From the NCBI GenBank assembly GCA_004194705.1, contig SADC01000466.1, positions 1 to 64,000 of the forward strand: DNA of 64,000 nucleotides. The letters run 5' to 3'. Position numbers and translations under genes: made by a program. Of this stretch, positions 20,484 to 30,705 are shown piece after piece (position 1 is the first letter of the stretch; each line of letters begins with the position of its first letter). Under the pieces are notes generated by a model. It saw only the letters and a program-made list of their open reading frames with translations, was not told where the DNA came from and did not search any database. Source of the stretch: Ditylenchus dipsaci (Eukaryota; Nematoda; Chromadorea; Rhabditida; Anguinidae).

Positions 20484-22271
20484 GGGTGGTATTTAATTTT
20501 GCTGCCAAAAATTTGAATTATGCTGCCAAAATCTTTAATTTTGCTGCCGAATCAAATCTGCTGCCAAAAATTTGAATTTTGCTGCCAAAAATTTGAATTT
20601 CGCTGCCAAAAATTTGAATTTTGCTGCCAAAAATTTTAATTTCGCTGCCAAAAATTTAAGTTTTACTGCCTGAATTTCTCGACCTATTTTTCACAGCCTG
20701 ATCTTTGATTCATGTCCATCATGCATGATTTTGGTTGAGATTGTTGCACCATATCCTTTTTTCTTATACTATTATGTAAATTCAAATTCTACTTACGAAT
20801 AAATTGAAAACACGAGGTTTAGTTCTGACTTTATTGGAAATAATGACAATGCAAGAAACATTCGTGATGAAAACAACAAATCACTACATATCTTAACAAA
20901 TGAATGGAATTACACACCAAAAATTAACTAAACTTGTGAGGGTCTTCCCTTTTCCTTTTCTTACCCAATGGATCAGAAATAGCTTCAGCTGGATAACGGA
21001 TGAGGCCCACTTTCTTCATTATCATAATGGCATGTTTACATGGATTCTTTTTGACCCCAACAGAGCATGTGCACTTGTATAAATTCACCCATACATTTGA
21101 CGGTTCCACAATATAGAAGTCGGATTTGAGCTCTTTGTAGCGATTCCAACTCCAAATAGAGTTCTCTTCATATAGTTCTTCAAAAATCTGTTGAATGTTT
21201 TGCTCCACACCAGATTTTGTCGGTAGAACATAAGCAGTGCTAAAACGAAAGCATACTCGATTCTCTTATTCTAGCAAAAAGGCTTCTCTGAACAGTTGAC
21301 TGGGCACATCTGGCGTTGTCACAGGAGGCTAAACAACCAGCTAAAGTGTGTTTGTGAGCTGTGAATTAATAAATATTAACCTTGTCGTTTGAATCTCCAC
21401 TGTAGCTCTGCATCATTTTTTCAACTGTGCGAAAAAAAGCAGGCAAAAGAAGGCGTCGGCGAAGAGTGTGGCAATCCTTGATGACTCGATTGTTCGACTC
21501 TAATCCATTGTTGGTATATGGCCCATCAGAAAAACCCTCATACCATCCGGACAGGTCTGAATTCACCCAAGATGAGAAGAAATAATTAGAAAACGGAGCT
21601 GCGCAGGCATTGTTTCCGACAAATTCGAGATTCCAATAAGCAGACAAAGCAATGCTAGCTAAAGAAATTTTCGCTTAAAAAATCACTTATCATTTTACGA
21701 TCTGACATACCTCAGCGGAATTCTTCAGGAAAAGCAGCCGATTGAAGGAAATCAATATCAGCTAAAACTGACATTCTCATAGCCTTGGGCACTTTCAATT
21801 CTTTGAGCCTTTTTTGCAATTTTTTTCTTTGACATGCCAGTAACACATTGATCTCTGAGCACTATTCCATACCTCCTTGACAGCTGAAACAATCTCCTCA
21901 AACTCAATTTATAAGCACAAATTTACCTGCTGTTATTGACTGATCCCCATCTGCCATCACTACACGCGGCTCATATCCTTCAGCTTGTTCGATATGCATC
22001 TGAAACAGATAACAAAATGATTTAAAGGTAGACAAAGATGGAAGAAATAAAGATCGGCGATTTATAGTTCAATTGGGATAAATTGGCAGCAAAATTCAAA
22101 TTTTTGGCAGCGAAATTCAAATTTTTGGCAGCAAAATTCAAATTTTTGGCAGCGAAATTCAAATTTTTGGCAGCAAAATTCAAATTTTTGGCAGCAGATT
22201 TGATTTGGCAGCAGAATTAAAGATTTTGGCAGCATAATTCAAATTTTTGGCAGCAGATTTAAATATTAGCC
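20484..22271. mobile_element. MULE with transposase gene and GCTGCCAAAAATTTGAATTT array TIRs
   Basis: The 9-bp duplication GAACTTTTA (20475-20483, 22272-22280) flanks ends GGGTGGTATTTAATTTTGCT and GGCTAATATTTAAATCTGCT. Each end continues as about eight tandem copies of a ~19-bp unit (TGCTGCCAAAAATTTGAATT; left to about 20670, right from 22085), in inverse orientation to each other. The minus strand between the arrays encodes a MULE-type transposase. This element ties the tandem-array architecture to the Mutator superfamily. Confidence 0.92.
20924..22008 (-). pseudogene. MULE transposase with SWIM zinc finger, 5'-truncated and frame-broken
   Basis: Minus-strand blocks in order: EPRVVMADGDQSITAG (about 21985-21930), a MULE catalytic-Asp region; VKEVWNSAQRSMCYWHVKEK (about 21890-21825); ADIDFLQSAAFPEEF (about 21770-21720); NNACAAPFSNYFFSSW and GPYTNNGLESNNRVIKDCHT (21640-21470), typical of the MULE core; and CTCSVGVKKNPCKHAIMIMK (about 21090-21030), a CxCx7CxH SWIM finger. 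It ends KREDPHKFS at 20924. Short introns separate some blocks. One extra A in the A-run near 21825 shifts the frame after HVKEK. The N-terminus with the first catalytic residue and any DNA-binding domain is absent. The enzyme would cut and join DNA at the element ends, but this copy is not functional as shown. Confidence 0.88.
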
Positions 22272-22281
22272 GAACTTTTAG

Positions 22282-23096
22282 TCAAAAAAATTTCGATGAA
22301 AAAATTCAAAAAAATTTGGCGAATAGGTTCTGAAAAGGTTTTGAAAACCTTCTTTTATGTTCTTAGCCATTTTAATTTTTGAGATGTCAGCCCCGCTCCA
22401 AGGCAATAGTTCCTCTTTTTAACTCAAATGAACTGACAGTTGGGCTACCTAATGAGAACATTCGCCAGCCCTACAATGAAATATATCCCTTGGCTTCCAT
22501 AAATAAATGGCTACTATATGTCAATGTGCAAATTAATAGGGAGCAGGTGCATCCAGCAGAATCAAGCTGTCCATGCACAACCAGTCAATTTATTTGCATG
22601 TTGTTTATCCCCAAATCATAAGCATCTCCAATATGTGGTTTGTTTTAGCAGGAAGCAGGAGAATTTATAGGCTTCTTCGCCCAGCAATAATTCCTGTTTT
22701 TGCTGCCGTCTTATATTTCTCTTCTTCATATTTCTTCTCTCCCCCCTGTTTGATAATAGTTGTAGTAGTGACTATTGCATGAACTTTTTGTGTGTTTCCC
22801 CCTTTGTTCCTCAACAATTAGTGCGATATTTTCTCGTGCAGCAACAGGAGGAGCAGGTTTATCATCATTCTCTCTCCTTCCTTTTCGTGTTATCTCGGGG
22901 TGTTCCCCCTGCTGTTTGAAATTCAAGTTTTGGAAAGAACGGAGAGGTGTTCTTGTTGATAATTCACTGCCACTACTACTAACTGACTGACTGATTATTA
23001 TTATTGTTGTTGTCTATGTGACGAGTAGTGATAATAGTGAACACCCACCTTGTCTCTGTTCTTTGTTTTTGGAAGACAATAGAAACAGCAGACATC
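22282..23096. other. No confident gene; possible 5' region of the BTB-BACK gene
   Basis: Open stretches on both strands (for example plus 22379-22621) lack recognisable domains. The DNA from about 22740 is richer in CT and GTTG than its neighbours and may hold promoter or 5' UTR sequence for the gene starting at 23097. Confidence 0.35.
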
Positions 23097-26000
23097 ATGT
23101 CCATGATTAGTGTTGCTAATCAACCACAACAAACAACTCCTAAAAATTTGGCCTCTACAAGTGTTATTCCTGTGATGCCTCAACAATCCATTGGTACTCA
23201 AATATACATTTTTTGACGAAAATTTGTTTTTTATTTAAATTTTTTGTCTTTCTTTGTGTAATTTTGATCCTTTTCACATTCATGATTTCTTTGTTTGGTC
23301 TTTATTTTGATTTAAAAAATTCCGAAAGTCCGGTCAATAATGGTAACAGATCAATATTTACCCGAAAATTCAGTTATATGATATTTACAGTCAGACCCCG
23401 ATCAGCGTAACTTTTTTCTTCCAATTTGGTTGATCTTATTCATCAATGCCTGTAATCATACGTGCGCAGGATTTTCTGACCAGAGGGGGCTAAAATGGCG
23501 AGAAAAGCTTAATAAGGCTGAAAAAACTAAACAAAAGGCTGAAAAATCCTGACGGGGGGGGGGGCTACAGCCTGGCTAGCCACCACTAACACCCCCCCCC
23601 TCCCTTGTGTACGCTTATGCCTGTAATGAACCTTCAGATTAACGTCATCCCGGATTAACGCAACCTTTTTTCGGTCCCCTGAAGTTACATTAATCCGGGG
23701 TTTTACTGTATGTCAATACGAAAAAACAAAAAATGGCATTTGTTGTAGGGATGGACTGTTTCGCAGATGATCGAGATGCCCTCAACGACTTCTCTAAATA
23801 CTTCAACAATGCCCATTTGAGTGATGTTTCGCTGGTGGTTGGCGATGAAGCGTTAGTAGTTCTGTTTCATAGATTGCATCAATGTTCCAAACCCCAATTT
23901 TTCTCTGTAGATTTCCAGCCACAGAATAGTGTTGTGTAGGAGTAGCGAGGTGTTCGACCGAATATTCAGCCTGAAGTGGAATGGCAGGGACAAAAAAGTG
24001 TGCAAAAACATTCGCTTCTTTTTATTGCCTAATTATTTAGTTGTGTTAAAGGGGCATGCCCACGCTAATAAGAGGTGGTGCCCGGGAATTCAAAAATTTT
24101 TCCTAATCATTAAACTTGTGTACGGATTTTTCAACTTGGTTTCTAACAAAACAAGGCCTAGAATTTAATTTTAGGTGTGATTTTGTTAGAAACCATGTTG
24201 AAAAATCCGTGCAGAAGTCCAATGATTAGGAAAAAAATTTGAATTCCCGGGCACCACCTCTTATTAGCGTGGGCATGCCCCTTTAAGGAAATAGAACTGA
24301 CTGAAGAACCCCAGTGCCAGCCAGTTTTCAGTGCTTTTCTCAGGTTTCTATATTGCAACCATGTAGTGTTGAACTCCAGCAATGCCCTTCCATTACTAAT
24401 ACTCTCCGACAAATACAATGTAAATGGCTTGAAAAAGGTTTGTGCCTTGAAAATACTCGTTTTTTGTGTACTTTTGACACTCATATTGTCTCTGCAGCAC
24501 ATCTTATTTACCATAGATACTAGGAAGTATATTTGGCACCGGGACTGGAATCGTGCGGAATCCCGGTTTTTTTCTTCCAGGATTTTTCGAAATCCCGTTC
24601 CCGTTTCCCGTCTTTTACATTTCAAGTTCCCGTTCTCGAAATTTTTTAACCCGTTTTGACCCAAAATGCCAAGTATACTAAGAAGCCACTAAAAATTGAG
24701 ATTCAAACATGGCTCTAAAAATTGAAATCACACCCCAAAGTACTGATGGACCTTGTTCGGTTTGGAGGGGCCACTGATTTTCTATTTTTTATGTTGATTA
24801 CTATAGTTGTGGTAATTTCGGTCATTCCTATTAGTAATAATAAAAATCATCCTGATAAAAGTGATTATGGTCAATTTCATCACCATATTCAGCTCGATCA
24901 TTATATATATCTGGTGGCAAAAATTAGTGGTCTCTCCAAACCGAACAAGGTCCACTGATTTCCCTCAGTAAATACCTGAACAAGAGTATTTCTCGGTCTT
25001 TTTTTAATCGTGGAATTTATTTTTTTGGATCGACTTAGATCATCTTCAGTCTCTAATAAGCTATAATATTAACTAACTCTAAGTGATACGTGAAACTAAG
25101 AGAACAATTGGTTTTGACAAACAAAAAGTTGTTTCATGGAAACAAATTTTCCTCGATTTTTTTCTTAACACACTGAGCCAGTTGACAGCTCATTAGAAAC
25201 TAGAAATTCAGGGGTACCTCTTGATTTAAATAATATTACGACTGTAAAAACACCAAGAAATACTATTGTCTATGTATACTGCGAGAAATCAGTATTTTGG
25301 TGTGTTTTAAGCTACAGCCTCCCTAAAAGGGAGAGTCGGTTGAAAAAATATAAATTTCAAAAGTCGATGGAAAAAAATTTAAAAATTCAAAGTTTTGGAG
25401 TTATAATTGAATTTTGGCTTTTGTCATTTAGACACATAAAATAATTTCAGTAGGCGATTTTCCATTTCAATCACATTCAATAATCGGCTCTCTCCTGTTA
25501 TATCCAAAACTGTTACATCTAAAAATGGTTCTAGTTTTATCAGGTTCTCGCCAAAAGTTCCAGCAAGGTTTTAGCCTTTTAAGTTCAATTTATTTATGAT
25601 ACAATACTTCAGGCTTTCCCTCTAATACTATATGAAAAATAACAAAATTTAAAATGAAAAGCTAGAACCGTGCTAGAACTTTTGGCGAGAACCAGATAAA
25701 ACTAGAAACATTTTTAGATGTAACAGTTTTGGATATAACAGGAGAGAGCCCAATAATCATTCGAGTTATTATTACCTAGTTCTCGATCAACCACCAAATT
25801 AATATGAGACCACACCGGCATTAGGTGAATTCATATACACCGAATTCATATACACCGAATTCATATACACCGAATTCATATACACCGAATTCGAATTCAT
25901 ATACAAACGAATTCATATACATTTACATTTTGGCATTCTGTTTGCGACACTGCAAATTGAATTTTCGTTTTTTACGAGAATTCTAGTCACGGCTTTGACT

Positions 26001-29000
26001 CTAAAAAGTGCTTTAGCTGTCAGATTACACCTTGTAGGACGTACTGGAAATGAACCGTATTCATTACTTTTCAGAGTAGATGCATGTTTTGTTTTATCAA
26101 GAAGGTTGCTAAGAATCACAGTTAAAATGATCAACAAAAACAAGCTTAGCTACGCAAGTGACGGCAAATTTTCCCAAAGCACCAAGTCTATTGGAAAAGC
26201 AGCCTCGCCTTTTTTTAAGCAAAATGTAATCTGATCTATGGGCAAGCAAAGTCCCCACCACATCAAAAATGCCCATTACACCAGATTTTTAAAATCTTAA
26301 ACTTTGCTGCACGAGTTGAAATACAAGGTTATAATGGTAAAGGGACGTTTGACCTTTTTGCATTTGCAAAAAAAAGGGTCAAAAGTTTACGCACCGATAT
26401 AACATGTACCTACCGATTTATTACCAATAAAAAATGGCTACACATTAACATTCACCCCAAAACTTTGTTCCCGCCTCTGATAAACCTAGTCAAACTATCC
26501 GATTTTTTTTATTAGAAGGCTCCTGTGTACAATAACAATCAACAAAATAAGAGATAAATGTGAAGCAAAGATAGCATTACGACAATGACAATTTTCCAGC
26601 TAATATTTTTTCATTGATTATTTTGCGAAAAGCATCCACTTCTTTAGCTTCGAACTCCATGGAATCTTTCCGAGATGCCCGCTCTGCAAAGACGCACGTA
26701 AATACACCGCAGTCATCACTGTTGAGCTGTCGTGGTAACTCCTAAAAATTAAATTTCATTGAGATAAAACAATCAAGTTTGGAATATTTACTTGCATGCA
26801 AAGACCGACCAAGTCAAACTTTCCAGACCTGAAATACCAGTTCGCTCAGCAAACTTCTTGAGAAACTCCCTAAACAATTTGGGAGTGAAAAAATTTGAAA
26901 AGTTTCCAGTTTCTCACTTTAGCAAATTGAGGTGTTTAGTGCCATCAACACGTAGGGAATCGTAGTACAGGAGCTTTTGTTTAATCATATCGACAACCTA
27001 ACTTTTGGAAATGTAGGGTTATCAACTTTAAAAAAAAAGTATACCATAAGAGACCAGTGATCAATAGTGTGAATCGGCACCAAAAGAAGGTCGTAGAAGA
27101 ATAAGTGTACGGTTCGCCAAATACTTTGGTTGAGCATCGTTACCGACCCTTCTCCACGAGCTGCGTGTAAAAAGCGAATCGAAAGCGTAAACCTTTAAAA
27201 CGAAATACAGCACATGCAAAGATCATAGTAAAAATTTACCCTTGAAGCTCCGAGTTCTCATTACTTCGCTCCATGATGAGCTTCAAATAATAGTCGATGA
27301 TTTTATCGTTCAGCCACTCTTTTGGTTGAACCCTTTAAGGAAAGCTCTTTTAAGCTTGCAGTATGAGTGAAATCTGTATTACCTGGACATTTTGATCCAA
27401 CATCTCCATCGGCTCCAGCTTGGCAAAAGATACATATCCAGTATATTCGGTCCCCTCTATAATTGTTCTTCCAGTAAAGGCAACCATAGATATCTTTAAC
27501 CATTTCCTTGTTTCTTTCGGAAAGCAGCACTTCATAATTTGCTTTGTTTTTCTCAATCACTTGCATTCTTTCATCCATTGTTATGCCTTAAACTAATCAA
27601 ATAAGATCTAAGCTCAAACATTACATGAAAATCAAAGCTTTTCGAAATATAAAAAACTTCAGCACCTCCATTAAATGTAACAGTTGGAAACTTGGTTTAG
27701 GATCTCTTTCAAAACTTTAGGAACAGAATGACAAAATGTATATGAATTCAATGTATATGAATTCGTTTGTATATGAATTCGGTGTATATGAATTCGGTGT
27801 ATATGAATTCGGTGTATATGAATTCGGTGTATATGAATTCGGTGTATATGAATTCGGTGTATATGAATTCGGTGTATATGAATTCGGTGTATATGAATTC
27901 GGTGTATATGAATTCGGTGTATATGAATTCGGTGTATATGAATTCGGTGTATATGAATTCGGTGTATATGAATTCACCGTTTCCCGACCACACCATTTAC
28001 ACAATTGCTATTCAGATTTGCATAGAATACGCTATCAACTACATTCTCTCCGAGCTTTCACTCAAGGAAATATTTCACATCTGGTTCGGCTATGCAACCA
28101 AAGCCTATCATCTGGTCAGCCAAAGAACCTTTTAAATCTCGGTTTCAATCCAACAAATTCCCCAAGTTCAGCCTTTGATCCACTCCTGCATTGAGATCCT
28201 CTCCAAGCAATTCCAGGAAATAGTCACCAGTGCAGAGTGGGAAAAAGATTGGCTAGCTGTGGATAGGGACCAGTTGCTAGAATTCCTGAAGTGCAACCAG
28301 TTGGTTATATCCAGTAAGTTGAAGCTGCTATTTAGGCGTCATGGTCTTAACCAATGCATTCAGATGAATTCGCGGTGTGGGAAGCAGTGCAGAAGTGGTT
28401 GAAAGCAACAGCACATCCTGAACGCAGAGGTAACACTTCCCTACCACTACTCGTCCAGATATTGCCACTTGTTAGGTAGCTTTTTGGGCTTATCTTTTAA
28501 GTTTGATCAAGCAGGTTAATGTTTAAGGTTTCCATTTATGTCAGCTGATGAATTGTCATTGGTGAGTCTCGATTCTGGATATTATTAGAGGGGCGGGTCA
28601 TATTTACGTAAGATTTTTGACCACTGTTTTTTTTATTTTCTCATCCATATCTTTCAAAAGTATCGTATTCTCCTTAATAGACAGGAATGCCCATCTATTT
28701 TTCGACCACCAAACATTTTTTTGACTTTTCGTTAAAAATATTATAAAACATGGCTCACCCCCCTAATTTCGGTCTTGAGAGGTTCTCGTTGATTAGAGAG
28801 AATACGGTACTTGTTGTTCACTAAATACATTTCCTAGCCAACATTTTACGCAAATACGAAAAATTCATCAGAATTCAATTAGAATTTTAGGATTTGACGT
28901 ATAAAGTATAACCAAAGAATTAATTCACAGATCAGTCATTACCTACAAAAGATACGGAAAAGAAACTAAAAAATAAAGAATGGTCAAAAATTTTACGTAA

Positions 29001-29688
29001 AATGCCGAAATAATGTTAAAACATTTATAGGTGGAGAGTTCACCAACAGCTATTCAACACTCCAAAGCGTTCATGGCGCATACCCATCTGGCCTACAAGT
29101 TCATCTCCATGCCTTTGTCCAGTAGATCTGCCAATTTCAAGTATGGCTTTTGGCTAAATCAAAGGATATGCCTGCCACTTGAGTAAAGCAAATACCTACC
29201 AAAAATATTTCTTACCCCGCCGTATTTTTTTAGCATGGCAGGCGATTGCCTTGAATGTGTCCGGCTTTTTGGATTATAAATTCAATCAATCTTGTTTCAA
29301 TTTTCAGAGAATTCACAGGCACCAATTCCTGGCAAGGAACTACACAGATGTGAGATGGGACAAGAGGTTTACGGTCACCAATGAGCAACTGTACGAGCGA
29401 AACCAAGACCATATCTTCAATGTAAAGTGGAACTATTGAACGATATTCTGAAAAGATTTGGTTTAGTTTACCACCAAATCATCTATAATTTCCCTGCCAC
29501 ATTGGGACTGGTTGCTCAACTTTCATGTGGGACTGACTCCAGCCACAGGGGAAGAGTTGAGAATAGTGTTGACAGGACTGGACATAGACCATAGTGGCAG
29601 ATCCATAGAATATTTGTTGATGATAACAACTGAAGTGAGAGTACTCAAGATGATCTCGGGCACTAAACTGTTTAGCAAGGCTAGGTAG
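23097..29688 (+). CDS. BTB-BACK protein, BTBD17/galectin-3-binding-protein type
   Basis: The exons are 23097-23193, 23749-23855, 23911-23997, 24288-24437, 28016-28114, 28172-28313, 28364-28475, 28528-28561, 29031-29140, 29184-29256, 29308-29421 and 29467-29688. All phases agree. The BTB domain reads FNNAHLSDVSLVVGDEA, SSHRIVLCRSSEVFDRIF, then VFSAFLRFLYCNHVVLNSSN. The BACK domain reads WFGYATKAYHLPLIHSCIEI, TSAEWEKDW and EFAVWEAVQKWLKATAHPE. RFPFMSADELSL, NYTDVRWDKRFTVTN and HWDWLLNFHVGL follow, as in the C-terminal region of BTBD17. Such proteins form BTB dimers and may act as Cullin-3 adaptors; vertebrate BTBD17/LGALS3BP are secreted, but I see no signal peptide in the first exon, which is tentative. 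Intron 1 holds a Tigger MITE and intron 3 a TTAA MITE. Intron 4 (3578 bp) holds a hAT MITE and a MULE. Other introns are about 43-57 bp. Confidence 0.85.
23388..23708. mobile_element. Tigger/pogo-like MITE in intron 1 of the BTB-BACK gene
   Basis: It starts CAGTCAGACCCCGATCAGCG and ends TTAATCCGGGGTTTTACTG, with TA flanks. G and C tracts lie inside (about 23555-23605). Confidence 0.7.
24050..24282. mobile_element. TTAA-type MITE in intron 3 of the BTB-BACK gene
   Basis: TTAA at 24046-24049 and 24283-24286. Ends AGGGGCATGCCCACGCTAAT and the inverse. It is nearly identical to 49054-49286, with the same AGAGGTGGTGCCCGGGAATT outer block. Its right TTAA plus the next G forms the AG acceptor of exon 4 (24288). 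Confidence 0.88.
24747..24954. mobile_element. TGGACCTTGTTCGG MITE
   Basis: Inverted ends TGGACCTTGTTCGGTTTGGA enclose 208 bp, with CTGA on both sides. It lies in the large intron of the BTB-BACK gene. The stretch just before it, about 24540-24660, is a CCCGTT/GGGAC-rich repeat. Confidence 0.6.
25486..25750. mobile_element. hAT-like MITE with 8-bp duplication
   Basis: TIRs of about 75 bp begin GGCTCTCTCCTGTTATATCC. The exact 8-bp duplication CAATAATC lies at 25478-25485 and 25751-25758. It sits in the large intron of the BTB-BACK gene. Confidence 0.85.
25817..27985. mobile_element. MULE-type element with GAATTCATATACACC array TIRs and a ULP1-like gene
   Basis: The 9-bp duplication GACCACACC (25808-25816, 27986-27994) flanks ends GGCATTAGGTGAATTC and GGGAAACGGTGAATTC. 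The left end has about 6 units of GAATTCATATACACC. The right end has about 16 in the inverse orientation. The minus strand inside encodes a zinc-finger-like motif and a ULP1-type protease. It sits in intron 4 of the BTB-BACK gene; its right duplication ends 21 bp before the exon at 28016. Confidence 0.9.
26577..27578 (-). pseudogene. ULP1-like cysteine protease carried by the MULE
   Basis: The minus strand starts MDERMQVIEKNKANYE at 27578. It passes YGCLYWKNNYRGDRIYWIC, similar to a FLYWCH finger, and reaches a C48 (SUMO protease) layout: EWLNDKIIDYYLKLI (about 27320-27275), LLLVPIHTIDHWSLM (about 27090-27045), VVDMIKQKLLYYDSL (about 26995-26950), and after another short intron LPRQLNSDDCGVFTCVFAE (about 26740-26685). 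It ends ILAGKLSLS at 26577. His (DHW), Asp (YYD), Gln (RQL) and Cys (DCG) are all present. Between YAFDSLF and FFYDLLL (about 27175-27095) the homologous reading changes frame, so the copy looks decayed there. The cut substrates would be SUMO-like conjugates if active. ULP1 domains are known in plant Kaonashi-type MULEs; the animal case here is inferred. Confidence 0.8.
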
Positions 29689-29834
29689 GTGGTGGATTAG
29701 AGAGTGAAGTAAAACTTTTATCGAAGCATAAGACTCATAAACAGATATTTCAGAAAAAAAAACCTCGTTTTACCGGTTTGAGGTCTTGTAATCATTAGAC
29801 AAAGAAACCCGGTTCTCGTTTAACCGACCATATG

Positions 29835-30696
29835 GGCGACGGTGAATTCGTCCACGGTGAATTCGTCCACAGGTGAATTCGTCCACAGGTGAATTCGTCC
29901 ACAAAAATAAAATTTGGCGTTATTTCTTCAATTTGATTGTTCAAATTTTTTCTAGCGTATATATGTTTTAGGTCGTGCAGTTAGTTCCGGAACCGAAGCA
30001 ACGATGACGCAGAAGCACAATCATTTCGGGGATAAGAGCCGCTTTGATCTGAAGAGGATGCAAGGAACGTTCAGGAGCAAGCAATCAGCAGCAAGGAAGC
30101 GCCCCGTGCAATACTAGGAAGAGACTTGCACTGGCTTTCACTCCGATCGAAGAAGTATCTATGGCCTTTACCAAGCTAAGGTATAATTGTTGTTGTTATA
30201 TTTTCGGTAATTAATTATTGTTTCAAGGAATATCTGGTTCGCAGAGCAGATGGAGCCGATTCTGGATTACTTTGAGGACTCGTACGTTGGCCGACCAAAT
30301 GGGGAAAACGAAGGAAACCAAGATATTGCTATTGACTCATGGTTGTAATGATTTTACGTTTAGATTTGCGATTGTCAAGTGGAACGTTGTCAAGCCAATT
30401 GTCTTGACTGGCGGGAATCACTTCGAGGCCGTATTGAATGTTTCGAGCAAGTAAAGAAATGAAATCATTATCAATTTTTTGTTCATTTTTTTTTGTTTTT
30501 CGTTACTAATAAACTTTGAATTGTATTGTTTAAACACAGTAAATTACGCCAAACCCAATTATAACACACTAATAGGTGTAGAAAATATAATTTTAATTTT
30601 GTGGACGAATTCACCTGTGGACGAATTCACCTGTGACGAATTCACCGTGGACGAATTCACCGTGGACGAATTCACTGGACGAATTCACCTAGAGCC
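29835..30696. mobile_element. MULE-like element with GGTGAATTCGTCCAC array TIRs
   Basis: The 9-bp duplication GACCATATG (29826-29834, 30697-30705) flanks ends GGCGACGGTGAATTC and GGCTCTAGGTGAATTC. Arrays of GGTGAATTCGTCCACA lie at 29841-29903 and, inverted, at 30600-30690. Both end motif (GGTGAATTC) and target preference (GACC) match the 25817-27985 element, though the repeat unit differs. The interior carries a transposase C-terminus fragment. Confidence 0.88.
30085..30350 (+). pseudogene. MULE transposase C-terminal fragment
   Basis: Two exons joined by a 46-bp intron (GTATAATT to TTTCAAG, about 30181-30226) encode LALAFTPIEEVSMAFTKL and then MEPILDYFEDSYVGRPNGEN. The YFEDxYxGRP signature near the end is common in MULE-type transposases of animals. 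There is no start or catalytic part, so this is the tail of a deleted transposase. It confirms that the array-ended element belongs to the Mutator group. Confidence 0.6.
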
Positions 30697-30705
30697 GACC
30701 ATATG

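Noticed and set aside
20495..22260. Regular repeat spacing suggestive of a CRISPR array
   Set aside because: The units are contiguous tandem repeats without unique spacers, occur as two inverted blocks, and lie at transposon ends in a eukaryotic genome.
22379..22990. Plus- and minus-strand frames of 66-80 codons as genes
   Set aside because: No domain, no consistent splice sites and ordinary length for chance frames in AT-rich DNA.
25829..27977. Arrays of GAATTC (EcoRI) sites as a cloning or linker artefact
   Set aside because: The arrays are bounded by a 9-bp duplication, lie in an intron with a decayed protease gene between them, and a sister element at 29835-30696 has a different unit.
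27736..28194. Long open frames of YEFGVYEFG, MNSVYMNSV and TPNSYTPNS type repeats on both strands
   Set aside because: They are translations of the GAATTCATATACACC tandem array, whose unit length is a multiple of three, so all frames stay open. Not proteins.
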